From Flavobacterium lotistagni (GTDB taxonomy: Bacteria > Bacteroidota > Bacteroidia > Flavobacteriales > Flavobacteriaceae): a DNA stretch of 64,000 nucleotides. Location of the stretch: positions 1 through 64,000 of the forward strand of contig NZ_JAAJBU010000012.1 in the NCBI RefSeq assembly GCF_011392125.1. The letters run 5' to 3'. Positions 41,121 through 50,592 of this stretch are shown in pieces. Each line of letters opens with the position of its first letter. The first letter of the stretch is position 1. Under the pieces are notes generated by a model that saw only the letters and a program-made list of their open reading frames with translations, was not told the DNA's origin and ran no database searches. The position numbers and the translations under genes were made by a program.

Positions 41121-42482
41121 ATGAAAACTAAACTCTTGATTTTAATCTTTTTTAGCACACTATCCCTTTGGGCGCAAGAAGACTATGACTTTACAGACCT
41201 CGCAGCTCCTTCTTCACCGGGCTTTCAAATCCTCGACCTATCGCCGGAAACCATCGAGCGGCCCAAGAACCCCACAGAGTTTGCCGCAAGTATGTTGAGT
41301 TTGTCTAACAACGGAACCGCACTTCCCAAGAATTTTGCAATGGAAATGAGCCCATTCTGGATTTTTAAAGGCGATAACACTAAGGTCGAAGATTACCTGA
41401 ATTCGGACAACAAACTATTTTTCGACCTTCGTAATACCGTGCGGAAGTTGAGCCTTTCTCTGGCTTCGACATTCAACGAAACCGACAAAGACGCGCTGAT
41501 TAAAAACACCAACTATATGGCAGTCGGCTTTAAGACTAACCTAGTCAGCTACAGAACCAAAAGCAATCAGGAGGCGGTCAAAAAAGCAATCGATGGCTAT
41601 CGGAGTCGCGTCACCGATCTAAAATCTTACAAAAAGGAAAGAAATCAGATCAGTAACGAAAAAGCGGCTGTCCTTGGAAAACTAGATACCATTAACCAAA
41701 AAAAGAATTCGGCTCTTACGGAAAGAGATGCCCTTGTGGTTAAAATCGCCAGCGCAAGTACTGAAAATGAAAAAACAAAACTAACCGAAAATTTAAAAGC
41801 GATTGACAAAATCATCACGGAATGTACTTCGATATTAACCGACTTGACTGTTCGATTAAGTGTGATACACTATCAAATCGTGCAACAATACAAACCGCTG
41901 CCTAACGAACTCCTTAAAGCCATGAACGAGGACAAGGAAATCCAGCGTTACCGCGGGCAGATCGAATCGCTGCCCACAGTGCAAATTGATGCCGCCTACG
42001 CCTACTCGATAGCTATTCCCGACAATGATTACGAGCAGCAAAGGTTCAACCGCAGCGGCTTTTGGCTTACGGCTGCCGTAAACTACAACACTTTTATAGA
42101 TAATCAAGAGAAAAATGAAAACGCTAACAACCACCGCCTATCGCTCATTGGTGTAGTTAGGGCAATTGAAGACAACATCTTGAAAGATACCACTACGAGC
42201 CGTTTTGAAAGAGAAAGCTGTTATGACTATGGCTACAAACTGGAATACTCCTTCAAAAAGTTAAGCCTAGGTATAGAATACTTACTGCGCGAATACAAAA
42301 ACAACAGCGCGGAAAATTCTAAAAGAACCGTGGGTTTGCTGCAGTACAAAATTAGCGACGGCGTTTACCTGACCGGCTCCTACGGAAAGAACTTCGGCAC
42401 AGTCAATAACCTGTTCAGCTTATTCGGGATCAATTACGGTTTTGGTAATTCCAAGCTCGATCTGAAGCCGGAAAACCAATAA
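41121..42482 (+). CDS. Secreted protein with coiled coil and beta-barrel-like C-terminus (453 aa)
   Basis: Signal peptide MKTKLLILIFFSTLSLWA is followed by a soluble region, a long coiled coil (about residues 160-245) and C-terminal amphipathic strands (YGYKLEYSFKKLSLGIEYLL, ISDGVYLTGSYGKNF, FGINYGFGNSKLDLKPENQ) that fit an outer-membrane barrel. It lies 5 nt after the small beta protein. It may link the operon to the outer membrane. Function is unknown. Confidence 0.65.
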   Translation: MKTKLLILIFFSTLSLWAQEDYDFTDLAAPSSPGFQILDLSPETIERPKNPTEFAASMLSLSNNGTALPKNFAMEMSPFWIFKGDNTKVEDYLNSDNKLFFDLRNTVRKLSLSLASTFNETDKDALIKNTNYMAVGFKTNLVSYRTKSNQEAVKKAIDGYRSRVTDLKSYKKERNQISNEKAAVLGKLDTINQKKNSALTERDALVVKIASASTENEKTKLTENLKAIDKIITECTSILTDLTVRLSVIHYQIVQQYKPLPNELLKAMNEDKEIQRYRGQIESLPTVQIDAAYAYSIAIPDNDYEQQRFNRSGFWLTAAVNYNTFIDNQEKNENANNHRLSLIGVVRAIEDNILKDTTTSRFERESCYDYGYKLEYSFKKLSLGIEYLLREYKNNSAENSKRTVGLLQYKISDGVYLTGSYGKNFGTVNNLFSLFGINYGFGNSKLDLKPENQ

Positions 42483-42499
42483 TTCTTACCCCAAAACAC

Positions 42500-43645
42500 A
42501 TGGAAACTTCAATTATCAACCTGTTTCAGCAAGGATTGTCTTGGGACATTTTTGCGCAAGGTTTCATTTTTAATGTAACCCTAATTTTTTCATTTATCTT
42601 CTTTATGTATTTGGTTCGCAAAGAAGGTGACGAAACCATTTTGGAGTATTATTTCAAGAGCTTGAAGAAAATCGTCTATCAGTATTTCTCTGTGCAAAAA
42701 CAGACAACTGTTACCGATGGCGATCAGAAAACGGAATTGAATCAAATTCAGGACACTTTCTCTAACAATATCATGCAATCATTCAAATTCATCACTTTGA
42801 GTGGTACCCTAATTATCAGCTCGTATATCACAGGTGCCATGGTGGTCAATTTGAGTGACAAATTCATGGACGAATGCAACGCCCACCATTTGGGATTGAA
42901 AAAATACTGGGTGGAAGAAGAATTTCATGAAAAATATTCTCCCAAAGCACATTATCTGACCAACACAGACAAAATAATCAAATTAAAAACCTTCGACAAA
43001 ATACTAGGCAAATACGTTCCGAATGATTACATCAAGAATAAAGACAAACTAAAAACCTATTACTACACCAAACACGCTATCTTAGGTACTGCCAAATGGG
43101 TTCCGTATTTGCAATACACCCAAACCTTGATCAACCTGAACCAAACCCTGTGTTTCTCCTTTTGGGTAATGAGCATCGTGGCCCTGATTGGGTTATTGGT
43201 TACTTTAATCATCACATTCAAAGAAATCATCCTTGCGATAGGCGCTCAAAAAGTACTGTTCCTTTTTTGTTTGTTCAATAGTTTGTTAGTTCTGTTTTTT
43301 GCTTGCAATATCTGTTTTGAAAACAATACCCTTATTGCAAAAGAGCATTTTTCAGTGGCCTTGTTTTCGGTTATTTCGCTTACAATTATTATTCTGCAAC
43401 TCAAAATCATCGAAAGTAAAATCCGGTTGAAAACCAGCCTAATTCTGCTGCTCTTTTCAATGACGATGTACTTGTTTTCGGCCCAAGCCTGGCAAAGCCT
43501 TGAAAAAGAATCCTGTGACAAAACCTATGGCATTTTTGAATATTGTATGCTCAAAAAAGGAGAAAAATTGCCCCAAGACTACGTTAGAGATATGGTTTCT
43601 AAAAACCCAGGGATTGATCTGGAGAAATGCTTGGAGAATAAATAA
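42500..43645 (+). CDS. Multi-pass membrane protein (381 aa)
   Basis: Membrane helices are seen near residues 20-40, 95-120, 205-250 and 250-330 (examples FIFNVTLIFSFIFFMYLV, FWVMSIVALIGLLVTLIITF, IILQLKIIESKIRLKTSLIL). A soluble loop between about 120 and 205 carries charged residues. It is the last gene of the cluster, 17 nt after the barrel-like gene. No family is recognised. Confidence 0.65.
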   Translation: METSIINLFQQGLSWDIFAQGFIFNVTLIFSFIFFMYLVRKEGDETILEYYFKSLKKIVYQYFSVQKQTTVTDGDQKTELNQIQDTFSNNIMQSFKFITLSGTLIISSYITGAMVVNLSDKFMDECNAHHLGLKKYWVEEEFHEKYSPKAHYLTNTDKIIKLKTFDKILGKYVPNDYIKNKDKLKTYYYTKHAILGTAKWVPYLQYTQTLINLNQTLCFSFWVMSIVALIGLLVTLIITFKEIILAIGAQKVLFLFCLFNSLLVLFFACNICFENNTLIAKEHFSVALFSVISLTIIILQLKIIESKIRLKTSLILLLFSMTMYLFSAQAWQSLEKESCDKTYGIFEYCMLKKGEKLPQDYVRDMVSKNPGIDLEKCLENK

Positions 43646-43755
43646 CATACAACTGAAAGCCCTAACCTAATAAATTCAACAATTCGACCCCACAACGCAC
43701 AACCACCAACTCACCTTAGTCTGGTTGCAATGTCTGTATTTTCTTGGCTGGAAGC

Positions 43756-43784
43756 TTGGTTTTTACGAAGAAATTCTATCTTTA
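43756..43784 (+). promoter_or_regulatory. Promoter of serine hydrolase gene
   Basis: TTG (43756-43758), an 18-nt spacer and TATCTTTA (43777-43784) fit the Bacteroidota promoter with one mismatch. The predicted leader is about 70 nt. The remainder of the 43646-43859 gap shows no gene. Confidence 0.6.
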
Positions 43785-43859
43785 GCAGAGAAAACCCAGT
43801 TCGCTAACTTCGAGTAGTCGTGAAGCTAGTCACCGTTATACACAATTAAAAACCACATC

Positions 43860-45041
43860 ATGTCTGTAAATCGCCCTTGTTTTGCAATTCTTTTACTATT
43901 TCAGATGACTTTTGGGCAGCATATCGTTCGCCTTGATAAGACCAAAATCACAGCAACGGAGTTAGATACAAAAATTAACACATTGATGAAAGTTGCCAAA
44001 GTAGAAGGATTAGCGGTAACCGTTTTCAACAATAATAAGCCTGTTTATAAAAAGTCATTCGGTTACAAAAATATTCTGACCCAAGAGGCCATAACCAATG
44101 AAACCAACTTTTATGGTGCTTCATTAAGCAAACCGGTCTTTGCTGTAATGGTAATGCAACTGGTTGAAAAAGGCATACTGGATTTAGATAAACCATTACA
44201 AGAATATTTACCAAAGCCAATTTATGATTATCAACCAAGCAAAAAATGGCATGACAACTATCAAGATCTGAAAAAAGATTCAAGCTATCAGAAGATAACT
44301 GCAAGAATGTGCCTCAATCATACTTCTGGTTTTCCAAATTGGCGATGGGACGAACCAGATCAAAAATTAAGGGTGAAGACCAATCCAGGTTCTCGCTATG
44401 GCTATTCTGGTGAAGGGCTGGTTTATCTGCAAGTCGTGCTAGAGCATCTATTAAACAAACCGTTAGAGCAAATGATGCAAGAAAATATATTTCACCCATT
44501 GAAAATGAATCATTCCTCCTACACTTGGCAATCCGAATTTGAAAACGATTACTGTTTGGGTCATGATATGGACGGCGCACCATACCCAAAAGATAAAGAT
44601 AACGATGCTAGGGCTGCTAGTACTTTAGAAACCACTTTAAACGATTATTCCCTATTTACCGAAGCGGTATTGAACCATAGGTTATTGAAAAAACCAACGA
44701 CCAAAACAATGTTCACCCAACAAATTAAAATTAAATCATTAACCCAGTTTGGCCCGTTGCGATTGAAAGATTCTGATGCCAATGATCCGATAGATTTAGG
44801 CTACGGACTGGGTTGGGTTTTACTTCAATCTCCTCATGGCATTGGTGCTTTCAAAGAAGGTCATGGCGATGGATTTCAACATTATTCCATCATTTTTCCC
44901 AAGACAGGAATAGGAATAATAATGATGAGTAATAGTGATCATGCAGAAAGCATTTTTAAAGAATTATTAGAAGTAGCTATTGGCGATATTTATACGCCTT
45001 GGAAATGGGAAAATTATATTCCTTATAATCAAAAAGAGTAG
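43860..45041 (+). CDS. Beta-lactamase-family serine hydrolase
   Basis: This 393-aa secreted protein (signal peptide up to FGQ) has the SxxK motif in GASLSKPVFAV (about residue 89), a YxN-like YGYSGEGLVYLQ (about 181) and a later GHGDGF block in place of KTG. The family (class C beta-lactamase/esterase/D-aminopeptidase) acts in the periplasm on peptides, esters or cell-wall fragments; which is unclear. It stands alone behind its own promoter. Confidence 0.9.
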   Translation: MSVNRPCFAILLLFQMTFGQHIVRLDKTKITATELDTKINTLMKVAKVEGLAVTVFNNNKPVYKKSFGYKNILTQEAITNETNFYGASLSKPVFAVMVMQLVEKGILDLDKPLQEYLPKPIYDYQPSKKWHDNYQDLKKDSSYQKITARMCLNHTSGFPNWRWDEPDQKLRVKTNPGSRYGYSGEGLVYLQVVLEHLLNKPLEQMMQENIFHPLKMNHSSYTWQSEFENDYCLGHDMDGAPYPKDKDNDARAASTLETTLNDYSLFTEAVLNHRLLKKPTTKTMFTQQIKIKSLTQFGPLRLKDSDANDPIDLGYGLGWVLLQSPHGIGAFKEGHGDGFQHYSIIFPKTGIGIIMMSNSDHAESIFKELLEVAIGDIYTPWKWENYIPYNQKE

Positions 45042-45059
45042 GTCTTTTTTTTGGAGTTG

Positions 45060-45310
45060 TCGGTTGTTGGTTCGAATGGTAGAATTAACGGTGTTTGTTG
45101 CTGTAAGCTTTAGGCTTTAAGCAATAGGCTCTTTTTGTGGAATTAACGGTGGAAATAGCGTATAGCTTACAGCTTATTGCTTATAGCTTTTTGTGGAATT
45201 AGCGGTGTTTGTTGCTGTAGGCTTTAGGCAGTAAGCAGTAGGCTTTTTTTTTGTGGAATTAGCTTATAGCTTATTGCTTATTGCTTAGAGCTTTTTTTGT
45301 GGAATTCAAA
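45060..45310. repeat. Cluster of intergenic inverted repeats, copy A
   Basis: Motifs like TAGGCTTTAAGCAATAGGCT and their inverse (AGCTTATTGCTTATAGCTT) alternate with TTTTTGTGGAATTA(A/G)CGGT. A related cluster lies at 48880-49110. Arms are able to form hairpins. No ORF is supported in the 45042-45589 gap apart from a promoter at its end. Confidence 0.8.
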
Positions 45311-45430
45311 GCCAACAAATACTTCATTGAAAAAAGTTTTAACTCAAAAACAGCGGTTCAACCTTTGGTAAATAAAACCGGCAACCACCAACTACCACCT
45401 CCAACCTATTTGTTAACCTTCTCTTAGCGC

Positions 45431-45458
45431 TTGATTTACATGACCTGCTTTATCTTTG
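45431..45458 (+). promoter_or_regulatory. Promoter of the GH1 beta-glucosidase gene
   Basis: TTG at 45431-45433, a 17-nt spacer and TATCTTTG at 45451-45458 give a full TAnnTTTG match. The leader to the ATG at 45590 would be about 125 nt. Confidence 0.7.
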
Positions 45459-45589
45459 GTTGTACCAACAAAGTAGTTTATGATTTATTTCCACAGTTTT
45501 AGAAATATTTTGACTCTTGTCAAGCAGTGGCTTTTTCTTCGGGCCATGCAGTCTACTTTTCTCCATTGATTGATGATTGCCGATCGCCG

Positions 45590-46942
45590 ATGGATCAAAG
45601 CCTAGCTACAGACTTGAACAAAGCAGCCTTTGGACCTGATTTTCATTGGGGCGTTTCGACGGCTGCCTTCCAAATTGAGGGTGCAGCAGAAACTGATGGC
45701 AAAGGTTTGTCTGTATGGGATGTGTTTGCTTCTCGAAAAAATAAAATAAAAAATGGGCATCGGCCCGGAGACGCTTGCAATTTTTATCACCAATATGCCG
45801 ACGATATTGGTTTGATGGCTGAGCTGAATATCCCTAATTTTCGTTTTTCTTTGAGTTGGAGCCGATTATTACCCGCTGGAGTTGGGGCGGTCAACCCCAA
45901 AGGAATTGATTACTACAATAGGGTCATCGATACTTTACTGGAAAAGGGCATCACTCCTTGGGTTACCTTATACCATTGGGATTTGCCTCATGCCTTAGAG
46001 CAACGTGGCGGTTGGACCCATCGCGATATTGTGTCATGGTTTTCTGAGTATACTGCCTTGTGTGCCCAGCATTATGGCGACCGTGTGAAGCATTTCATGG
46101 TGATGAACGAGCCTTCCGTGTTTACAGGTGCAGGATATTTTCTGGGCGTTCATGCCCCAGGCAGAAGAGGATTATCGAATTACCTTAAAGCCATTCACCA
46201 CAGTACTTTGGCCACTGCAACAGGAGCCAATATCTTGCGGGCAGCACTTCCGAAGGCCCAAATTGGGACTACTTTTTCGTGTACCCATCTCGAACCATAC
46301 ACCCACTCGCCTAGTCATATTCGCGCAACCCAACGCGTAGACACACTTTTGAACCGCACTTTTATTGAGCCCCTTCTGGGTTTGGGTTATCCGATTGCCG
46401 ATTTCTCGGTACTGAAGAAAATCGAAAAATACATCCAACCCGATGATTATGATAAAATGGCCTTCGATTTTGATTTTATCGGTATTCAATGTTATACCCG
46501 AGAGATTGTGAAAGCTTCGCTCTGGACACCATACATCGGGGCATCGATTGTAAAAGCATCCCAACGCAAAGTGCCGCATACCTTGATGAATTGGGAGGTC
46601 TATCCAGAGGCCATCTACGAAATGATTAAAAAATTCAGCGCTTATCCACAAATCAAAAAACTTATTGTTACAGAAAATGGGGCGGCGTTCCCCGATGTGT
46701 GGCAATCAGGAGCAGTCAATGACGTCAAACGCACCGAATACCTGCAAGGGTATCTTAAAGAAGTGCTGCGCGCCAAAAGAGAAGGCCACAAAACAGACGG
46801 ATATTTTGTCTGGACCTTGACTGACAATTTCGAATGGGCTGAAGGATTTCACCCGCGATTTGGGCTGGTGCATGTAGATTTCGAAACACAACAACGCACC
46901 GTCAAGAATTCAGGATTATGGTATCGGGATTTTTTGAAATAA
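45590..46942 (+). CDS. GH1 family beta-glucosidase
   Basis: This 450-aa enzyme has the (beta/alpha)8 GH1 hallmarks: FHWGVSTAAFQIEGA, VTLYHWDLPHALEQRGGW, the acid/base Glu in MVMNEPSVF (about residue 174), the nucleophile Glu in IVTENGAAFPD (about 362) and FVWTLTDNFEWAEG. It hydrolyses beta-glycosides in the cytoplasm; no signal peptide is present. ATG 45590 is preferred over the in-frame GTG 45527, whose extra residues do not match the fold. A glycosyltransferase gene follows after 39 nt, suggesting a glycan pathway. Confidence 0.95.
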   Translation: MDQSLATDLNKAAFGPDFHWGVSTAAFQIEGAAETDGKGLSVWDVFASRKNKIKNGHRPGDACNFYHQYADDIGLMAELNIPNFRFSLSWSRLLPAGVGAVNPKGIDYYNRVIDTLLEKGITPWVTLYHWDLPHALEQRGGWTHRDIVSWFSEYTALCAQHYGDRVKHFMVMNEPSVFTGAGYFLGVHAPGRRGLSNYLKAIHHSTLATATGANILRAALPKAQIGTTFSCTHLEPYTHSPSHIRATQRVDTLLNRTFIEPLLGLGYPIADFSVLKKIEKYIQPDDYDKMAFDFDFIGIQCYTREIVKASLWTPYIGASIVKASQRKVPHTLMNWEVYPEAIYEMIKKFSAYPQIKKLIVTENGAAFPDVWQSGAVNDVKRTEYLQGYLKEVLRAKREGHKTDGYFVWTLTDNFEWAEGFHPRFGLVHVDFETQQRTVKNSGLWYRDFLK

Positions 46943-46981
46943 CCTCTAGAACAAAAGTATTACCTTCAAAAGGAAGACCAC

Positions 46982-47968
46982 ATGAAAATACTCTACGCTA
47001 TTCAAGGCACCGGCAACGGACATTTGAGCCGTGCTCTTGATATCATTCCTTGCTTGCAGCGCCACGGCGAAGTCGATATCTTGGTGAGCGGTATCCAAGG
47101 CGATTTGAAACTGCCTTATGCCGTGAAATACCAACTCAAAGGACTCAGCTTTATTTTTGGCAAAAAAGGCGGGGTCGATTTGCTCAAAACCATTACCCGG
47201 AGCCATCCGCGCAAACTCTATCAAAGCATCCAGCAGTTGCCGGTGGAAACTTATGACTTGGTGATTAACGACTTTGAACCCGTATCCGCTTGGGCTTGCT
47301 TTGTCAAAAACAAACCTTGCATTGCACTCAGCCATCAAGCGGCAGTACTATCCAAAGATTTTCCGCAACCAGAAGAAACCGATAAATTGGGCCAACTCAT
47401 CTTGCAAAATTATGCCCCAGCCGATTATAAATACGGTTTTCATTTCAGAGGCAATGACAACGATATTTTCACACCCGTGGTAAGAAAGCAAGTTCGCGAA
47501 CTAAACGTGACCGACCAAGGACATTACACGGTGTATCTTCCTTCCTACAGCGATGAGTTGCTCATTGAAAGACTTTCTGCCTTTGAACAAGTACAGTGGC
47601 AGGTATTCTCCAAACACAACCACAAAAAAATTGTTCACCAAAATATCATCATCGAGCCCATCAATGGCGAACGCTTCATTAACAGCATGGCTGCCAGTAC
47701 CGGAGTATTGTGTGGTGCCGGATTTGAAACCCCAGCCGAAGCTCTATTTTTAGGCAAGAAATTGCTCGTGATTCCGATGAAAAACCAATACGAACAACAA
47801 CTCAACGCAGAAGCCTTGCGCCAAATGAATGTACCGGTCATCAAAAGCTTAAAACCCAAATGGAACGCCGTCATCGCAGATTGGCTCGACAACGGAAAGC
47901 GTATCGCGGTAAATTACCCAGACAAAACCCAAGAAATCATTGATGGCATCGTCGCCAAACACGCTTAG
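46982..47968 (+). CDS. GT-B type glycosyltransferase
   Basis: This 328-aa protein starts MKILYAIQGTGNGHLSRALD with the nucleotide-sugar glycine-rich loop of the MurG/UGT-like fold, and has a C-terminal donor-site region (GVLCGAGFETPAEALFLGKK, IPMKNQYEQQLNAEAL). This layout matches GT-B glycosyltransferases that use UDP-sugars. The acceptor is unknown, possibly a lipid. Its stop overlaps the convergent phosphoesterase stop. Confidence 0.85.
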   Translation: MKILYAIQGTGNGHLSRALDIIPCLQRHGEVDILVSGIQGDLKLPYAVKYQLKGLSFIFGKKGGVDLLKTITRSHPRKLYQSIQQLPVETYDLVINDFEPVSAWACFVKNKPCIALSHQAAVLSKDFPQPEETDKLGQLILQNYAPADYKYGFHFRGNDNDIFTPVVRKQVRELNVTDQGHYTVYLPSYSDELLIERLSAFEQVQWQVFSKHNHKKIVHQNIIIEPINGERFINSMAASTGVLCGAGFETPAEALFLGKKLLVIPMKNQYEQQLNAEALRQMNVPVIKSLKPKWNAVIADWLDNGKRIAVNYPDKTQEIIDGIVAKHA

Positions 47969-48816
47969 ATCGTCTTGTCGTCCATGACTTCAATCATGAG
48001 GGTTTTGATGTTAAGTAAGCTGTTCAAATCTTCCACATCAGTAACCGATTCATTGCCTTTAGTTTCAGGAAAATCAGCTGCATCATACCGGAAAATTTCC
48101 CATTGGCCTTGGTGGTATTCCAGTGCCGTAAGATTCTCCACCCAATCGCCAGAATTGAGGTAAGTTACTTTACCCTTATCTGTTTTAATTTCCCGGATTT
48201 CAGGTTGGTGAATGTGTCCGCAAATCACATAATGATAGCCTTTTTCGATAGCCAGTTCGGCTGCCGTATTTTCAAAATCGTTGATAAATTTCACAGCATC
48301 TTTGAACTGCGCTTTAATCCGTTTGGAAAAACTCATTTTTTCACTACCGAGTAATTTCAACCCCCAATTCACAAACCGGTTCAGCAAAATCAAGGTATCA
48401 TACCCTATTGCTCCGAGCTTGGCCAACCATTTAGAATGTTGCATCGTGACATCGAATACATCACCATGAAAAATCCAGGCCTTACGACCATCAAGTTCCA
48501 ATATCAGCTTATTTTGCAACTTGAAACTGCCCACACTCAAATCGGCAAACTTGCGCAACATCTCATCATGATTGCCCGTGAGGTAATATACCGGCACATT
48601 CTCGGCCACATACTTCATGATTCGGCGCACCACTTTCATGTGCGACTGCGGCCAATAGGATTTACTGAATTGCCAAATGTCGATAATATCGCCATTGAGT
48701 ACGATGGCTTTGGGCTGGATGCTCTGTAAATAAGCGAGAAGTTCCTTGGCATGACACCCATAAGTTCCCAGGTGCACGTCTGATAAAATGACAAGGTCGA
48801 CTTGGCGTTTTCCCAT
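47965..48816 (-). CDS. Metallophosphoesterase, LpxH-like
   Basis: This 283-aa enzyme has the binuclear metal motifs in order: LSDVHLG, LNGDIIDIW, YLTGNHDEML, HGDVFDV and CGHIHQPEI. Motif spacing resembles UDP-2,3-diacylglucosamine pyrophosphatases acting in lipid A synthesis and related lipid phosphoesterases. An extra two codons upstream (48822) are optional. It is convergent to the glycosyltransferase with shared stop bases. Confidence 0.88.
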   Translation of the reverse strand: MGKRQVDLVILSDVHLGTYGCHAKELLAYLQSIQPKAIVLNGDIIDIWQFSKSYWPQSHMKVVRRIMKYVAENVPVYYLTGNHDEMLRKFADLSVGSFKLQNKLILELDGRKAWIFHGDVFDVTMQHSKWLAKLGAIGYDTLILLNRFVNWGLKLLGSEKMSFSKRIKAQFKDAVKFINDFENTAAELAIEKGYHYVICGHIHQPEIREIKTDKGKVTYLNSGDWVENLTALEYHQGQWEIFRYDAADFPETKGNESVTDVEDLNSLLNIKTLMIEVMDDKTI

Positions 48817-48879
48817 ACACAAGTGTAGCCAACCAGTGCAAACCCAAGGTTAAATTGAGGTGATGAAATTGTGATTTGT

Positions 48880-49110
48880 TTGGTTGTTGGTTCTAGGCTT
48901 TAGGCTATAAGCTTTAAGCAATAGGCTTTAGGCTTTAAGCAATAGGCTCTTTTTGTGGAATTAACGATGGCAATAGCTTATAGCTTATTGCTTATAGCTT
49001 TTTGTGGAATTATCGGTGTTTGTTGCTGTAAGCAGTAGGCTCTTTTTGTGGAATTAACGGTGGAATTAGCTTACAGCTTTTTTGTGAAATTAGCTTACAG
49101 CTTTTCATTG
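48880..49110. repeat. Cluster of intergenic inverted repeats, copy B
   Basis: Same family as 45060-45310: TTTAAGCAATAGGCTTTAGG, AGCTTATTGCTTATAGC and TTTTTGTGGAATTA units. The two clusters lie either side of the GH1, GT and phosphoesterase genes. The 48823-49210 gap has no supported gene. Confidence 0.8.
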
Positions 49111-49166
49111 TGGAATTGTCAGTTGCGGATTGTTCTCTATTGGGGCACCTCAATTTATTCCATAAA

Positions 49167-49190
49167 AAAACGGGCTGGGGGGCCCGTTTT
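49167..49190 (-). terminator. Terminator of coiled-coil gene
   Basis: Perfect 9-bp arms AAAACGGGC and GCCCGTTTT around TGGGGG. On the minus strand it lies just downstream of the 140-aa gene with a following T-run. Confidence 0.85.
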
Positions 49191-49210
49191 CCTACTCAAG
49201 CAAAAGCTAT

Positions 49211-49633
49211 TTAAGCCTGTGCTATGAGTTCTGCTTTTCTGGCTTCGAGTATCGTAATGAAACCATTGACTTCTGAGAGCTCGTTTTGTACGCGAGCCAA
49301 ATCGACTTCCTTTTCAATCAAGGCCACCACGCCATTGCTTTCTTTGCGGGTTTCGATCAGAAACTTTTTGTACTCTAATCGGGTTTTCTTGTTGATGGCG
49401 TCTTCTTTTGAATTCCCATCAGGCAACATCGAAATGATGGTTTCTGTAGCGGAAATCTCGGCGACCACCCCTTGAAGTTCTGCATCGAGTTCTGCCGAAG
49501 TAGCAGTATATCTAGCCGTTAAACGCTCATCAGAAAGCTTTTTAAATTCTAAATCTGCTTTCTCTTTAGAAGCCCAAGACAACAACACATTACAGTCGGC
49601 TACCTCTGTAACATTGGCAATTGAATAATTCAT
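49211..49633 (-). CDS. Hypothetical coiled-coil protein (140 aa)
   Basis: The sequence is mostly helical and acidic with heptad-like spacing (EKADLEFKKLSDERLTARYT, LARVQNELSEVNGFITILEA). There is no signal peptide or membrane segment. It is flanked by a strong terminator and an A/T-rich upstream region. No family is recognised. Confidence 0.65.
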   Translation of the reverse strand: MNYSIANVTEVADCNVLLSWASKEKADLEFKKLSDERLTARYTATSAELDAELQGVVAEISATETIISMLPDGNSKEDAINKKTRLEYKKFLIETRKESNGVVALIEKEVDLARVQNELSEVNGFITILEARKAELIAQA

Positions 49634-49752
49634 AATAAAAAGAATTAAAAGTTAATAATGCTTCTGAATTTTCAAATGCCGAACCAAAAAAGTTAATTTA
49701 TTGAATATTTAAAATATATTTAACATAAAACAAAAGCTATTGACAATCAAGC

Positions 49753-50295
49753 CTATATTTCACCTCCAGTATTTTCAAGTGATTTCCCCAATTTGCGCAA
49801 TTGTGACTCGAGCAATAGTTTTTCGAGTTCGAGTAATTCGTTGCGGTGTTTTTGCTTCTCGATTTGAGCCAAAAGCACCTCAGTAGCTATTTTATTACCG
49901 GTGAACAACACCACCCGCACCACGACCGGGGTTGATTTGCTGTGCTGCCGCTGCACAAGAAAATCCTCAAGCAACTCGCGCCGGGCTTGCCATTGGGCCT
50001 CCCGTTCTATTTTAACAATCTCCCGCTGCAGCCGCATTTGCTGAAAAGCCAACTCGCGCAACTTCAACTCAACATTTGCAATCTGCTGTGCCCTAGCGTG
50101 GGCCCGACGCTCGGGTTGTTGCTCGGCGCTTTGCACAAACGCAAGCATCTCGGCCAACAACTGTTGTGCAGGCAAAGGCAGATCGCGCTTGCCCGATTCA
50201 AACATAGACCATTGACTGCGGCTGATACCCAACAACATAGCGGCTTCAAGCTGGGTCACACCTAATAAATGCCGGATAGGGTTTTCTTTTTTCAT
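49753..50295 (-). CDS. XRE-type helix-turn-helix regulator with coiled coil
   Basis: This 180-aa protein has an N-terminal HTH (LGVTQLEAAMLLGISRSQWS, FESGKRDLP) within residues 10-45, then a long charged coiled coil to the end. It may dimerise and bind DNA. It is divergent from the type I restriction locus and faces an intergenic region with repeated TTTGACAC sites, so it could regulate the restriction genes. Confidence 0.8.
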   Translation of the reverse strand: MKKENPIRHLLGVTQLEAAMLLGISRSQWSMFESGKRDLPLPAQQLLAEMLAFVQSAEQQPERRAHARAQQIANVELKLRELAFQQMRLQREIVKIEREAQWQARRELLEDFLVQRQHSKSTPVVVRVVLFTGNKIATEVLLAQIEKQKHRNELLELEKLLLESQLRKLGKSLENTGGEI

Positions 50296-50347
50296 GGCCT
50301 TGAAGGTTAAATTAATGGCCGCTCAAAAACAAAAACGTTGCCATGCT

Positions 50348-50422
50348 GTGTCAAATTGGAGAGCGATTTTAATTTTGACACCAAATCTGTGTCAAACTTC
50401 ACGACAGTTCCAATTTTGACAC
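50348..50422. promoter_or_regulatory. Operator-like array of GTGTCAAA / TTTGACAC
   Basis: GTGTCAAA at 50348 and 50389, its inverse TTTGACAC at 50374 and 50415. The central pair (50374-50396) is a perfect inverted repeat with a 7-nt spacer. The first and last pairs have equal 26-bp offsets. The array lies between the XRE gene and hsdM. Confidence 0.7.
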
Positions 50423-50592
50423 AAATTTTAAAAAATCGGGAATGCATCGGATCGGTAAAGTGGTATACCGAAAGAACACCTAGGTTGGCAAGGTTGCGGA
50501 AGAAGTTGAAAAATAATTTAATGAGAATCTATTTTCTGCGTGCGGTGGTTTGGGTATTTTTTGGTAGGTTTGGCAAACTAGAACTTTACAGA

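Noticed and set aside
45527..45589. N-terminal extension of the GH1 enzyme from GTG, with a PAP2-like SSGHA string
   Set aside because: GH1 proteins start near the later ATG; the short string is too little to claim a phosphatase remnant.
50338..50592. N-terminal extension of HsdM
   Set aside because: It runs through the operator array, and family members begin at the MTKQTK region.
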